Positions 7,118 through 13,931 of a stretch of 13,932 nucleotides of DNA are shown in pieces. Within the stretch, counting starts at the first letter, position 1, and each line of letters starts with the position of its first letter. The translations under genes were made by a program, and so were the position numbers. The DNA comes from JAWXTP01 sp044433415 (GTDB lineage Bacteria > Bacteroidota > Bacteroidia > Bacteroidales > Rikenellaceae). The stretch is from assembly GCA_044433415.1 (NCBI GenBank), contig JAWXTP010000074.1, forward strand, positions 1-13,932. Reading direction: 5' to 3'. The notes beneath the pieces were generated by a model that was not told the DNA's origin, did no database searches, and saw only the letters and a list, made by a program, of their open reading frames with translations.

Positions 7118-7200
7118 AGGGGAGTTCTATAAACTGGTTTTGTTTGATTTGGAATTTTAAAATCTGAAAGCATTAAAACCCAGTCTTTAGAAGTTCCCTT
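7118..7200. repeat. Complete 83-bp palindromic element in the ATPase leader
   Basis: The ends are imperfect inverted repeats of about 24 bp. The plus strand begins AGGGGAGTTCTATAAACTGG; the reverse complement of the other end reads AAGGGAACTTCTAAAGACTGG. The AT-rich core includes GGAATTTTAAAATC. No ORF of its own. It lies between the predicted transcription start (about 7209) and the ATPase ATG, so the leader RNA would carry it as a long hairpin ending 13 bases before the start codon. Size, terminal inverted repeats and lack of coding capacity suit a MITE or REP-like element. Confidence 0.8.
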
Positions 7201-7214
7201 AGTAATTAATACCA

Positions 7215-7222
7215 CAAAGGTA
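7215..7222 (-). promoter_or_regulatory. -7 box of the ATPase gene
   Basis: The minus strand reads TACCTTTG, an exact TAnnTTTG match, about 110 bp upstream of the chosen start codon. The -33 position, about 20 bases further, falls in the first unit of the 23-bp repeat array and lacks TTTG. That arrangement suits a promoter that depends on, or is blocked by, a repeat-binding protein. Confidence 0.55.
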
Positions 7223-7239
7223 GTGATTTTTTTTCTCAA

Positions 7240-7331
7240 TTATCGCATTTGGCCTAATTTTATTATTCCATTTGGCGCAATTATGTTATCGCAGTTGGCT
7301 GGATATTGTTATCGCAGTTGGCTGGAAAAAC
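7240..7331. repeat. Four contiguous 23-bp direct repeats upstream of the ATPase promoter
   Basis: Units start at 7240, 7263, 7286 and 7309, an exact 23-bp period. The conserved core on the plus strand is TTATcgCAnTTGGC (minus strand GCCAAnTGCGATAA). Units 3 and 4 are identical over the first 18 bases; units 1 and 2 are more diverged (unit 2 has TTCCA in place of TCGCA). Spacing is uniform and there are no unique spacers, so this is not a CRISPR. The array starts 17 bp upstream of the -7 box, where multi-site regulators bind. Iteron-like replication sites are an alternative, but no Rep gene is nearby. Confidence 0.85.
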
Positions 7332-7344
7332 TTGTGTTATTAAT

Positions 7345-7508
7345 AAGGGAACTTCTAAAAATTGGATTTTAACGCTTTTAGATTTAGAAGTTTCATCTTT
7401 GAATTTTTATAAATACGCTGTGGGAACCACCACGCCTGTATTTATAAAACTCCAAATCTAAAACTTCTAAATCTAAAATCGAATAAAACCAATTATTAGA
7501 ACTCCCCT
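7345..7508. repeat. 164-bp near-perfect palindromic element with nested hairpin
   Basis: The left arm starts AAGGGAACTTCTAAAAATTGG. The reverse complement of the right arm starts AGGGGAGTTCTAATAATTGG. The arms match over about 75 bp, including TTTTAGATTTAGAAGTTT in both. The centre is a second hairpin: TTTTATAAATAC (7405-7416) inverted at 7438-7449, capped by GTGG/CCAC. Its ends match those of the 83-bp element at 7118-7200, including the outside extension CCCCTAAAAGA. It has no coding capacity. Transcribed from either strand it would form one long hairpin. Confidence 0.85.
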
Positions 7509-7510
7509 AA

Positions 7511-7644
7511 AAGATAGAAAAAAAGGTTACAACAAAATATTAAAAATTATAAGATTTATAATTTGCTGTAACAGTGGTTGCAAGTCTTATACTTATGTTT
7601 TAATGTGACAAAGATGAGAAATGTGCTATTTTTTATTTGTTGAT
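7511..7644. other. Intergenic AT-rich spacer
   Basis: No gene seen. GTTACAACAAA (7526-7536) pairs with TTTGCTGTAAC (7562-7572) with one mismatch, a modest hairpin with an AT-rich loop. CATCTTTG on the minus strand (about 7610-7617) is one base short of a -7 box and could be a distal promoter for the ATPase, but this is weak. Confidence 0.4.
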
Positions 7645-7708
7645 TTAATATTTTGTTTTAAAATATTAACAGCCATTGAAAGTTCAACAGAACTTTCAAT
7701 GGCTGTTA
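7645..7708 (-). terminator. Strong hairpin pair ending the esterase/DUF4838 unit
   Basis: TAACAGCCATTGAAAGTTC (7667-7685) is perfectly inverted at 7690-7708: 19 bp with a 4-nt loop. Directly beyond it TTAATATTTT (7645-7654) and AAAATATTAA (7660-7669) form a second, AT-only perfect palindrome overlapping the base of the first. It begins 55 bases after the DUF4838 stop codon. The downstream tract is A/T-mixed, not a clean U-run, but the stem is long enough to end or protect the transcript. Confidence 0.7.
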
Positions 7709-7763
7709 GTAATATTATTATTTAGTCGCTTGTCGTGACCCAATTTGCCCCAGATTCTAGAAT

Positions 7764-9947
7764 CTAATTAACAACTATTTCATCTAGGAAGAACCACGCT
7801 TTACCACCAATGCCACCATGCCATGCTGGACAAACTTTAATGTTTTCAGCTTTTATTTTTATGTAGCGTGCTTTAGAGCCTTTTCTAGTTTCTGTATATT
7901 TTTTATAGATAGTACCTGTAGATCTATCCTCAGGTTGGTCAAAACTACCAAATTCTGTAAAGTTTTCACCATCCTCAGAAATAGCATAACTTACATGCTT
8001 AGGTAGGAACACCCATTGACCTACTTGATGTAGGAAGTCGGTTTCTACAGTAGAAAACTCTTTCACTTCACCCATATCAACTATGAATTCAGCATCTGTG
8101 CCTTCCCAGCCTACCCAGCTTTCAACAAAAGAGTTACCACCAAATAAACCATCTGTAAGCACCTCTTCCGCAGTTGCTAAATAACGGCCTGTTGGTTCAC
8201 TTATCCATTGTATCTTAGCGCCTGCTGCTAAATTGTTTGTAGCAGGGACTAAGTAGCGTGCTGCATAGTCGTCACAGTAAGCCTGAGCGTTACTTTTCTT
8301 AGCATTTAAGTCTGTTACACCAAAGTACTTAGTTCTCTCTTTGAAAAGTGCTACTCTTTTGCTAAGGTCATCAACGTCAACTCCTTTTATAGTGCGGAAA
8401 ATCTCTAGTTGAGCGTATTGAAGAGATAGACGAGAAAGTCTAACTCTATCAAGAATCTCAGGATTATCTTTTACAGCTTCTTCGGCCTTGTTAAATAATC
8501 TTTCGTATTCTTTCATAAGTTGAACATTTAGGAAGCCATTTTTATGACATACAGGAGATTCGTAAATCACTAGAGGAGCTTCAGAAGCTATAAGTCCACC
8601 TTGTTGTAATTTAAGGTAGTCATAGATGTAAGGTGCTGCCTCTTTGTAGTAACCATATACAAACTCTTTCATAAGTTCGTCTATATCTCTATCTTTATCC
8701 CACATAAGTTTCGCTAGTACGTAAGCTCTAAGTTCTGAGAAGTCAACACCTTTGTAAGAGTTTACTTGCTCAAAAAGTTTTGTCACATGGTTGTCATAAA
8801 ACAGCTGGATGTTCTCTTGTAGAGTGTGGAAGTTAGGGAAAGGAGATACAGTATTGTCAAAGTTAATACCATAATCCCACATGAAGATGTTGTTAGTAAG
8901 TTTGCTCCATTCTTCCATATAACCTACAAAAGTCTTACCTGTATTTGTGTAAGGTAGGGCTAACTGTCTAGTACATTCTATGTTACAAAGCATGATATTT
9001 ACGTTTTCACGAGGTTTCATGTGTTTAGGAGGTTTCACAGTGTAAGTATATGCTAGTGTAGATATCTCTTTATCAGGGAAACGCTCAGCAATACGGTTTA
9101 CAAAATGTAGTACAGAGCCTACAGGAGACTCTTCATAATCATCTATAGCCTTACATTTTTCACATCTACAGTAAGCGCCCTTGCCGTCATTTTGACTAAC
9201 AGAGATAAGAGTTTTCTCAGGGTTTGCCTTAAATACAGAATCTAATTTAGCGACCATAGTTTCGTAAACTGCTTCGTTAGTAAGGCAAGGTTGAATTTGT
9301 TTACCTGAACGTCTCTCACCTAGAATCTCAGCATAGTATTCAGGGTTTTTAACGCCATATACTTCATTAGGGAAAAGTCTAAAGAAAGTGTGTACCCAAA
9401 GTCCACCTGCAAATACTTCTTTAGGAAGTTTAAGTCTGTGGAAAGCCTTATATGCTGCATCTTGTTGACCGTCACCATGGATTTGTCTATATTCAAATGT
9501 TGGGTTTGAGGTGTAGTCTATATCTTCGGCTATAATCATCTTTTGAGATTCAGGAATTTCAAAGGCTTCTGCTGACCAGTAGCGTACGCCAAAATATTTC
9601 TCTAGCACGTCACAAACACCATAAACAGAACCTTCACCTTCACCAGATATGATTCTTAATTTACCATCTGTAGTTTTTACTGAGAAACCATCTTTGGTGA
9701 TGTTCTTATCGTCTATGGAGTTAGCTTTTCCGATGATGATATCACCGCTTTTTAGTTTAGTTGTGTTGTCAACAATAGAAAGTTGCTTGCCGCTTATCTT
9801 GTTAACATATTCTACCATTAAAGTTGCTGCTGCTTCATCAACTTTCTGGTCTTTATCAATAACAATACGAGATTTTGTTAAGTCTATCTGTGCGAATGCA
9901 GCGCTAGCACTTAACAATAGTGTTAGAATTAGGGTTGTTTTCTTCAT
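7764..9947 (-). CDS. Secreted DUF4838 protein, glycoside hydrolase-like, with discoidin-like C-terminus
   Basis: 727 residues. Type I signal peptide (about 1-19, hydrophobic LILTLLLSASA, cleavage after AFA). Residues about 20-140 resemble the N-terminal alpha/beta domain found before alpha-glucuronidase and hexosaminidase barrels (VEYVNKISGKQL, GDIIIGKA, GSVYGVCDVLEKYFGVRYW). The central DUF4838 region (about 150-450) contains a C260-R-C262-E-K-C265 cluster, the acidic YEESPVGS segment, and MWDYGINFDN. The C-terminal part (about 575-727) resembles an F5/8 type C or discoidin carbohydrate-binding domain ending GGIGGKAWFFLDEIVVN, close to the end of many Bacteroidota GH20 enzymes. Activity and substrate are not established; a glycosidase acting on host or plant glycans is inference. 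It is last in a row after two secreted esterase-like proteins, separated from them by a 43-bp hairpin. Confidence 0.85.
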   Translation of the reverse strand: MKKTTLILTLLLSASAAFAQIDLTKSRIVIDKDQKVDEAAATLMVEYVNKISGKQLSIVDNTTKLKSGDIIIGKANSIDDKNITKDGFSVKTTDGKLRIISGEGEGSVYGVCDVLEKYFGVRYWSAEAFEIPESQKMIIAEDIDYTSNPTFEYRQIHGDGQQDAAYKAFHRLKLPKEVFAGGLWVHTFFRLFPNEVYGVKNPEYYAEILGERRSGKQIQPCLTNEAVYETMVAKLDSVFKANPEKTLISVSQNDGKGAYCRCEKCKAIDDYEESPVGSVLHFVNRIAERFPDKEISTLAYTYTVKPPKHMKPRENVNIMLCNIECTRQLALPYTNTGKTFVGYMEEWSKLTNNIFMWDYGINFDNTVSPFPNFHTLQENIQLFYDNHVTKLFEQVNSYKGVDFSELRAYVLAKLMWDKDRDIDELMKEFVYGYYKEAAPYIYDYLKLQQGGLIASEAPLVIYESPVCHKNGFLNVQLMKEYERLFNKAEEAVKDNPEILDRVRLSRLSLQYAQLEIFRTIKGVDVDDLSKRVALFKERTKYFGVTDLNAKKSNAQAYCDDYAARYLVPATNNLAAGAKIQWISEPTGRYLATAEEVLTDGLFGGNSFVESWVGWEGTDAEFIVDMGEVKEFSTVETDFLHQVGQWVFLPKHVSYAISEDGENFTEFGSFDQPEDRSTGTIYKKYTETRKGSKARYIKIKAENIKVCPAWHGGIGGKAWFFLDEIVVN

Positions 9948-9964
9948 TATAGGTTTTATTAAGA

Positions 9965-10007
9965 TAGGGGAAGTCTGAAAACTATTATTGCTTTCAGACT
10001 CTCCCTA
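9965..10007. terminator. Intercistronic hairpin between esterase-like gene and DUF4838 gene
   Basis: The arm TAGGGGAAGTCTGAAA (9965-9980) pairs with 9992-10007 with one mismatch and one G-T wobble around an 11-nt loop. No U-tract follows on the minus strand. It fills most of the 73-bp gap between a stop codon and the DUF4838 start, so it may reduce readthrough or protect the esterase mRNA 3' end. The ends (AGGGGAAGTCT, TCTCCCTA) recall the dispersed palindromic family, but the resemblance is partial. Confidence 0.55.
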
Positions 10008-10020
10008 AGTATGTTATTTA

Positions 10021-11187
10021 TTATTCTATTACTTCAACTAGTTTATTGTTAGTGATTTTTAATTTTGCTGGGAAAATTAAGTCACTATCTCTCATTTTGT
10101 CAACATCGTCTTTGATGTTTTTCTCAGAGCGAACAACTTTACCATTAAAGATTTCTTTACCATTGTAATAAACAGCTACATTTTTGTCAAGGTTCATCAT
10201 TTTGTCGTTTAGTCCAACGATGAAAGATGCAGGAGATGCTTCAAGGATATCTATTCTACCTTCTTCATAAGTAGCAACTACTTTTTGGTGTTGTTTTTTA
10301 CCGTCTGCTGTAGCTTCTAACCAGTAGAATTTATCACGAATGATGTTGTCTTGTACCCATACTACCTTATTAGGAATAGTGTTACGTGTAAATTGAGGCA
10401 TCCATGCCATAGAAACAGAATCATCGCGTTTCATCCAGTGTGCGTGTTCTTCAAATATTTGAACATCATGTATAAATCCACCCTTGTCAGCCTTTGCTAG
10501 AGAGTCAAGGTTTACTTTCCATTTACGAGCGTGGTCGTTACGTTTGTAAGGAGTATCTTGACCACCCATGTATAGAGCAAAAGGTAGGTTTCTTAGAGAT
10601 TCTATCTGAGCATCACCAGGGTGACCAGCACTCATAGCCGCAGCAGCCCAAAGGTCTGCAAGACGAGGTGCAAGTTGGTAAGTACCGTCACCACCTGCTG
10701 AGTAACCCATGATATATACTTTGTTAGGGTTTACACCCTCATTTATTACTGCAAGTTCAATAGCTTTTTCTATGAAGCCATCCATGTAACCTTGGTGCCA
10801 CATGTTCCATGAGTTTGTTGGAGAACGTGGTACGAAATACATACCCTCCTGTGGAGTGTATAGTTTCTTTTGGTTTTCCCACTGTTTGTCGTTAGCTGCT
10901 GGGATTGTTCCACCACCACCGTGCATACTTATGTACATAGCACGTCCATCGGCAGGTTTCTCACCAAAAAGTTGATAAGTAAACTTCATAGTGTATTCAC
11001 CGTTTGTAAGTTCTCTAGCTTCCCACTCTGAGCCAAACTCAGCAACACTTTTTGCTTGGCGTTCTTTAATTAATGTAGATGCTAATTGGTTAGCTTTTTT
11101 TTCTGAAAGTCCATTCGCACCGTTACATGCTGTAAATGAAAATAGTACAGATGCAAATAATAATGAAAAAGGTAATGTTTTTCTCAT
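10021..11187 (-). CDS. Lipoprotein alpha/beta-hydrolase (esterase-like), copy 1
   Basis: 388 residues. The N-terminus MRKTLPFSLLFASVLFSFTAC is a type II signal with lipobox FTAC, giving lipidated Cys21 and envelope anchoring. There is no acidic run right after the cysteine, so surface export is uncertain. The alpha/beta-hydrolase core has HGGGG (89-93, oxyanion region), nucleophile Ser163 in GYSAGG, probable Asp211 in GGQD, and His250 (His248 as alternative). A C-terminal beta-rich domain (about 285-375, KFYWLEA, FIVGLNDKMMNLDKNVAVYYNG) resembles the appended domain of secreted prolyl-oligopeptidase or feruloyl-esterase-like hydrolases. The substrate is unknown; a deacetylase or acyl esterase on polysaccharide is likely from context. 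It is a close paralogue of the gene 30 bp upstream, conserved at the nucleotide level as well, which points to recent duplication or gene conversion. Confidence 0.85.
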   Translation of the reverse strand: MRKTLPFSLLFASVLFSFTACNGANGLSEKKANQLASTLIKERQAKSVAEFGSEWEARELTNGEYTMKFTYQLFGEKPADGRAMYISMHGGGGTIPAANDKQWENQKKLYTPQEGMYFVPRSPTNSWNMWHQGYMDGFIEKAIELAVINEGVNPNKVYIMGYSAGGDGTYQLAPRLADLWAAAAMSAGHPGDAQIESLRNLPFALYMGGQDTPYKRNDHARKWKVNLDSLAKADKGGFIHDVQIFEEHAHWMKRDDSVSMAWMPQFTRNTIPNKVVWVQDNIIRDKFYWLEATADGKKQHQKVVATYEEGRIDILEASPASFIVGLNDKMMNLDKNVAVYYNGKEIFNGKVVRSEKNIKDDVDKMRDSDLIFPAKLKITNNKLVEVIE

Positions 11188-11217
11188 GGTATTTATATTT
11201 GTTTATAATTAGTCATG

Positions 11218-12396
11218 TTATATGTTCTCCACAACAGCTTTGTTGTTAGCGATTTTTATTTTTATTTTTGCAGGGAAAATTAAATCGAGGTCTCTCATTT
11301 TGTTAACATCGTCTTTGATGTTATTTTCTGAACGAACAACTTTACCATTAAAAATTTCTTCTCCCTTATAAAAAATAGCTACCTTTTTGTTGAGGTTCAT
11401 CATTTTGTCATTAAGCCCAATAATAAAAGAGGCAGTTGTAGCTTCAAGAATGTCAACTCTACCCTCTGAGTAGGTTGCAACAATTTTTTGATGTTGCTTT
11501 TTGCCATCTTCTGTGGCTTCTAACCAATAGAACTTGTCGCGAATGATGTTGTCCTGAACCCAAACGACTTTATTAGGTATGGCATTACGTGTGAAGTCGT
11601 CCATCCAATCTACAGATATAGAGTCTGAACGTTTCATTTGGTGTCCAAATTCTTCAAATATGTGCACATCGTGAATGTAGCCTCCCTTGTCAACATTTGC
11701 TAGAGAGTCTAGTTTTACTTTCCATTTACGAGCGTGGTCATTACGTTTATAAGCAGCATCTTGACCTCCCATATAAAGCCCAAAAGGTAGGTTTCTTAAA
11801 GATTCTATCTGAGCATCACCAGGGTGTCCTGCACTCATAGCTGCCGCAGCCCAAAGGTCTGCAAGACGTGGTGCAAGCTGAAAAGTTCCGTCACCACCTG
11901 CTGAGTAGCCCATGACATATACCTTGTTAGGGTTTACACCCTCATATATAACAGCTAACTCTATAGCTTTTTCAATGAAACCATCCATATATTCTTGATG
12001 CCACATGTTCCAAGCGTTTGTAGGTGAACGAGGTACGAAATATAAACCTTCGTTAGGTTTGTTAAGTTTCTTATGGTTTTCCCAAGCCCTTTCATTGACT
12101 GAGGCTTGAGTACCGCCTCCACCATGCATGCTAATATACATAGAACGTCCATCTTCGGGTTCTTCACCAAAGAATTTATAGAAAAACTTCATTGTGTATT
12201 CGCCGTTTTTGAGCTCTCTGTTCTCCCATTCAGCGCCATACTCTTTAACACTTCTTTCTTGTCGTTCTTTTATAAGTGCATGACTTAGCTTCTCGGCTTC
12301 TTTAGCGGATAGACTTTGTGCATTACCGTCATAAGATGATGTTAATGTAAAAAGTGATGATGCTAAAAATGCAGATAAGAATAGTTTTCTTGTCAT
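11218..12396 (-). CDS. Secreted alpha/beta-hydrolase (esterase-like), copy 2
   Basis: 392 residues, parallel to the downstream copy nearly end to end. Nucleophile Ser165 in GYSAGG, Asp213 in GGQD, His252 in EEFGHQ, and HGGGG at 91-95 are all kept. The main difference is the N-terminus: MTRKLFLSAFLASSLFTLTSS has no cysteine, and cleavage is expected near GNA-QS, so this copy should be soluble and secreted while its twin is lipidated. The position equivalent to the lipobox Cys is Ser. Around His252 the two differ (EEHAHW against EEFGHQ), and WMPQF is replaced by WMDDF, which could shift substrate preference. The C-terminal domain is the same. It starts 49 bp after the methyltransferase stop, and an element-like end (12427-12439) lies in that gap. 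No -7 box is visible, so it is probably transcribed from upstream. Confidence 0.85.
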   Translation of the reverse strand: MTRKLFLSAFLASSLFTLTSSYDGNAQSLSAKEAEKLSHALIKERQERSVKEYGAEWENRELKNGEYTMKFFYKFFGEEPEDGRSMYISMHGGGGTQASVNERAWENHKKLNKPNEGLYFVPRSPTNAWNMWHQEYMDGFIEKAIELAVIYEGVNPNKVYVMGYSAGGDGTFQLAPRLADLWAAAAMSAGHPGDAQIESLRNLPFGLYMGGQDAAYKRNDHARKWKVKLDSLANVDKGGYIHDVHIFEEFGHQMKRSDSISVDWMDDFTRNAIPNKVVWVQDNIIRDKFYWLEATEDGKKQHQKIVATYSEGRVDILEATTASFIIGLNDKMMNLNKKVAIFYKGEEIFNGKVVRSENNIKDDVNKMRDLDLIFPAKIKIKIANNKAVVENI

Positions 12397-12426
12397 ATAT
12401 AAATAATGTTAATAATTAAACTCGTT

Positions 12427-12439
12427 TCTAGAAGTTCCC
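12427..12439. repeat. Solo end of the palindromic element
   Basis: TCTAGAAGTTCCC matches the terminal sequence of the family, without a partner end nearby. It lies in the 49-bp gap between the methyltransferase stop and the start of the upstream esterase-like gene. It may be a decayed copy, or chance in AT-rich DNA. Confidence 0.35.
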
Positions 12440-12445
12440 AGATTT

Positions 12446-13609
12446 TTAAACCATAGTTTTTAAGAAAAATAATATGTTATTTGCTTCTAGAAGTGTCGTG
12501 TCAGCGCCACTTTTTAGATTTAGTAACTTATATATTTCTGTGTTAGAGTATTTGCCACCTCTTTTTATAACAGTAGCACTTTTTATGTTGTTTTGTTTAA
12601 GGTATTTCTTTATCTCCTTGGGTTTGAAAGGTATAAAGTGTAGAATTTGGTATCTTCTACCCTTAAACTTACTGTAATATTCTTCACTTAAAGCAACGCC
12701 TTCTTTAGAGGTGATTGCAAGCGTTGGGAAGTATTCTGCAACATAGGATTCAAAAGTTCTGCTCTTATAAAATGTAACATCTCCAACGTAAAGGTAGTTA
12801 TAATTATTTGAAGAATCAGCAAAATTCGTAAAATTGTTAATTTTTTTTATGTTTATACGTGAAATCTCTCCATTTTTAGAGATTATAGTGTTTCTGAATA
12901 TCACACCTTTAGCTTCTGAAAAGTCTATTTCTATAACTAGCTCCTTACATTCGTTATTGTAAGATACAGACTCTATACATATAGCTCGATAGACTTCAAA
13001 ATCGCGTTTTGCTTGTTCTACATCATACAGCGGTGAGGCTTTTATAACTAGTTTTTTTGTAATCTGAGGTGCATATTTCAGTATCTCAAAAACATTAGGG
13101 GAGCAGTCTTCGAAAAGGAAAACTCTTTTGTCGTCACTTCGTCTTGCAGGATCTATAAATATGATATCAGCTTTTTCTCCTACATAGTTTTTTATGAACT
13201 CACAAGAGTCTGCACATACTACATTTACATTCTCAGCTTTTAGCTTTTGGAAGTTATGAGTGGCTATTTGAGCTAGCAATTCATCTCTTTCTATGGTTAT
13301 TACTTGGCTGAAATTTTTTGATAAGTGGAAGCTGTCAGAGCCTATACCACAAGTAAGGTCTATACATAATTTGCCCTTATAGTCTTTAGCCTGTGAGGTG
13401 TAAAGGCTACTTGATTGTTCAAAAGAAAGTTCAGGGATTACACACCTAGCGTTGTAGTAGTCAGGTAGTTTAGTCTTAGACTTTTGAAGGTATTTCACCT
13501 GAGTACATATCGCTTTATTTACACCCTTCAAAGCTAAGTTCATAGGACATAGGTCTATATATTCATCAAGGTTTGTGTTTTTTGCTATTACAAAATCTTC
13601 AAAAGTCAT
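12446..13609 (-). CDS. Class I SAM methyltransferase with THUMP-like C-terminus
   Basis: 387 residues, cytoplasmic. The N-terminal helical part (1-75) precedes a Rossmann methyltransferase domain with SAM motif I DLTCGIGSDSFHL (84-96), an acidic motif II (ITIERDE, 104-110) and a catalytic-type IDPARR (152-157) in the place of NPPY/DPPR. The C-terminal region (about 310-385) with RRYQILHFIPFKPKEIKKYL and VIKRGGKY resembles the THUMP-like domain seen in Bacteroidota methyltransferases. RNA base methylation is likely from this domain pairing; the target is not known. An exact -7 box sits just upstream (13627-13634). It has no functional link to the secreted hydrolases that follow, although spacing suggests shared transcription. 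Confidence 0.85.
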   Translation of the reverse strand: MTFEDFVIAKNTNLDEYIDLCPMNLALKGVNKAICTQVKYLQKSKTKLPDYYNARCVIPELSFEQSSSLYTSQAKDYKGKLCIDLTCGIGSDSFHLSKNFSQVITIERDELLAQIATHNFQKLKAENVNVVCADSCEFIKNYVGEKADIIFIDPARRSDDKRVFLFEDCSPNVFEILKYAPQITKKLVIKASPLYDVEQAKRDFEVYRAICIESVSYNNECKELVIEIDFSEAKGVIFRNTIISKNGEISRINIKKINNFTNFADSSNNYNYLYVGDVTFYKSRTFESYVAEYFPTLAITSKEGVALSEEYYSKFKGRRYQILHFIPFKPKEIKKYLKQNNIKSATVIKRGGKYSNTEIYKLLNLKSGADTTLLEANNILFFLKTMV

Positions 13610-13639
13610 AATCGTGTTTTTATTTGCAAAAATACGATT
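13610..13639 (-). promoter_or_regulatory. -7 box inside a hairpin abutting the methyltransferase start
   Basis: The minus strand reads TATTTTTGCA (box at 13627-13634), an exact TAnnTTTG in its extended form. Transcription would start near 13620, leaving only about 10 leader bases. The same bases form an inverted repeat: AATCGTGTTTTT (13610-13621) pairs with 13628-13639 over 12 positions with one wobble, and its inner end touches the ATG. The inverted repeat may be an operator, since most of it would not be transcribed. Confidence 0.55.
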
Positions 13640-13903
13640 TTATTTTCAGAAGTCCTCTATATAATGCGGCAAGCGCGGAAATATTACTGGAAAGATTGTT
13701 GGAGGGACATAGGGATAAATTTGTCATTTCCTAATTTAGGTTGACTCATATTATTCTTATAACTAGCAAAAGTTGATTATTGGTATTTTTTATATGCTAT
13801 GCACAGATGCCTAAATATTACATTGTTTGGCGTGTGGCTCTTTAATCACTCTTTGTTATTAATGCGAATCAGCAGTTGAGCAGATTCTAAATTTAAAAAA
13901 TAA
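13640..13903. other. Non-coding stretch upstream of the methyltransferase gene
   Basis: No ORF of interest on either strand, no tRNA or rRNA seen. CAGAAGTCC at about 13648 recalls the palindromic family's end but is too short to call. The rest is AT-rich and shows no repeat I can support. Confidence 0.4.
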
Positions 13904-13931
13904 GGTAAATAAACGCAATAGCGATTTTACC
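13904..13931 (-). terminator. Probable terminator of a minus-strand gene beyond the right edge
   Basis: GGTAAA (13904-13909) pairs with TTTACC (13926-13931) and CGC (13914-13916) with GCG (13921-13923) around an AATA loop. On the minus strand the hairpin is followed by TTATTTTTT, a U-rich tail. The window ends one base later, so the gene it would serve is not visible. Confidence 0.45.

Noticed and set aside
7240..7331. CRISPR-like repeat array
   Set aside because: The 23-bp units are contiguous, without spacers, and there are no cas genes.
7752..7765. 14-bp perfect palindrome AGATTCTAGAATCT at the DUF4838 stop codon
   Set aside because: Short AT-rich palindromes of this size arise by chance, and the strong hairpin nearby already explains the 3' end.
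9649..9978. 109-codon plus-strand ORF opposite the DUF4838 N-terminus
   Set aside because: Hydrophobic translation mirrors the opposite strand's composition; it has no start context or homology that I recognise.
11961..12288. Alternative-frame ORFs within the upstream esterase-like gene
   Set aside because: They overlap a full-length gene with an intact catalytic triad and a close paralogue next door; they are frame shadows.
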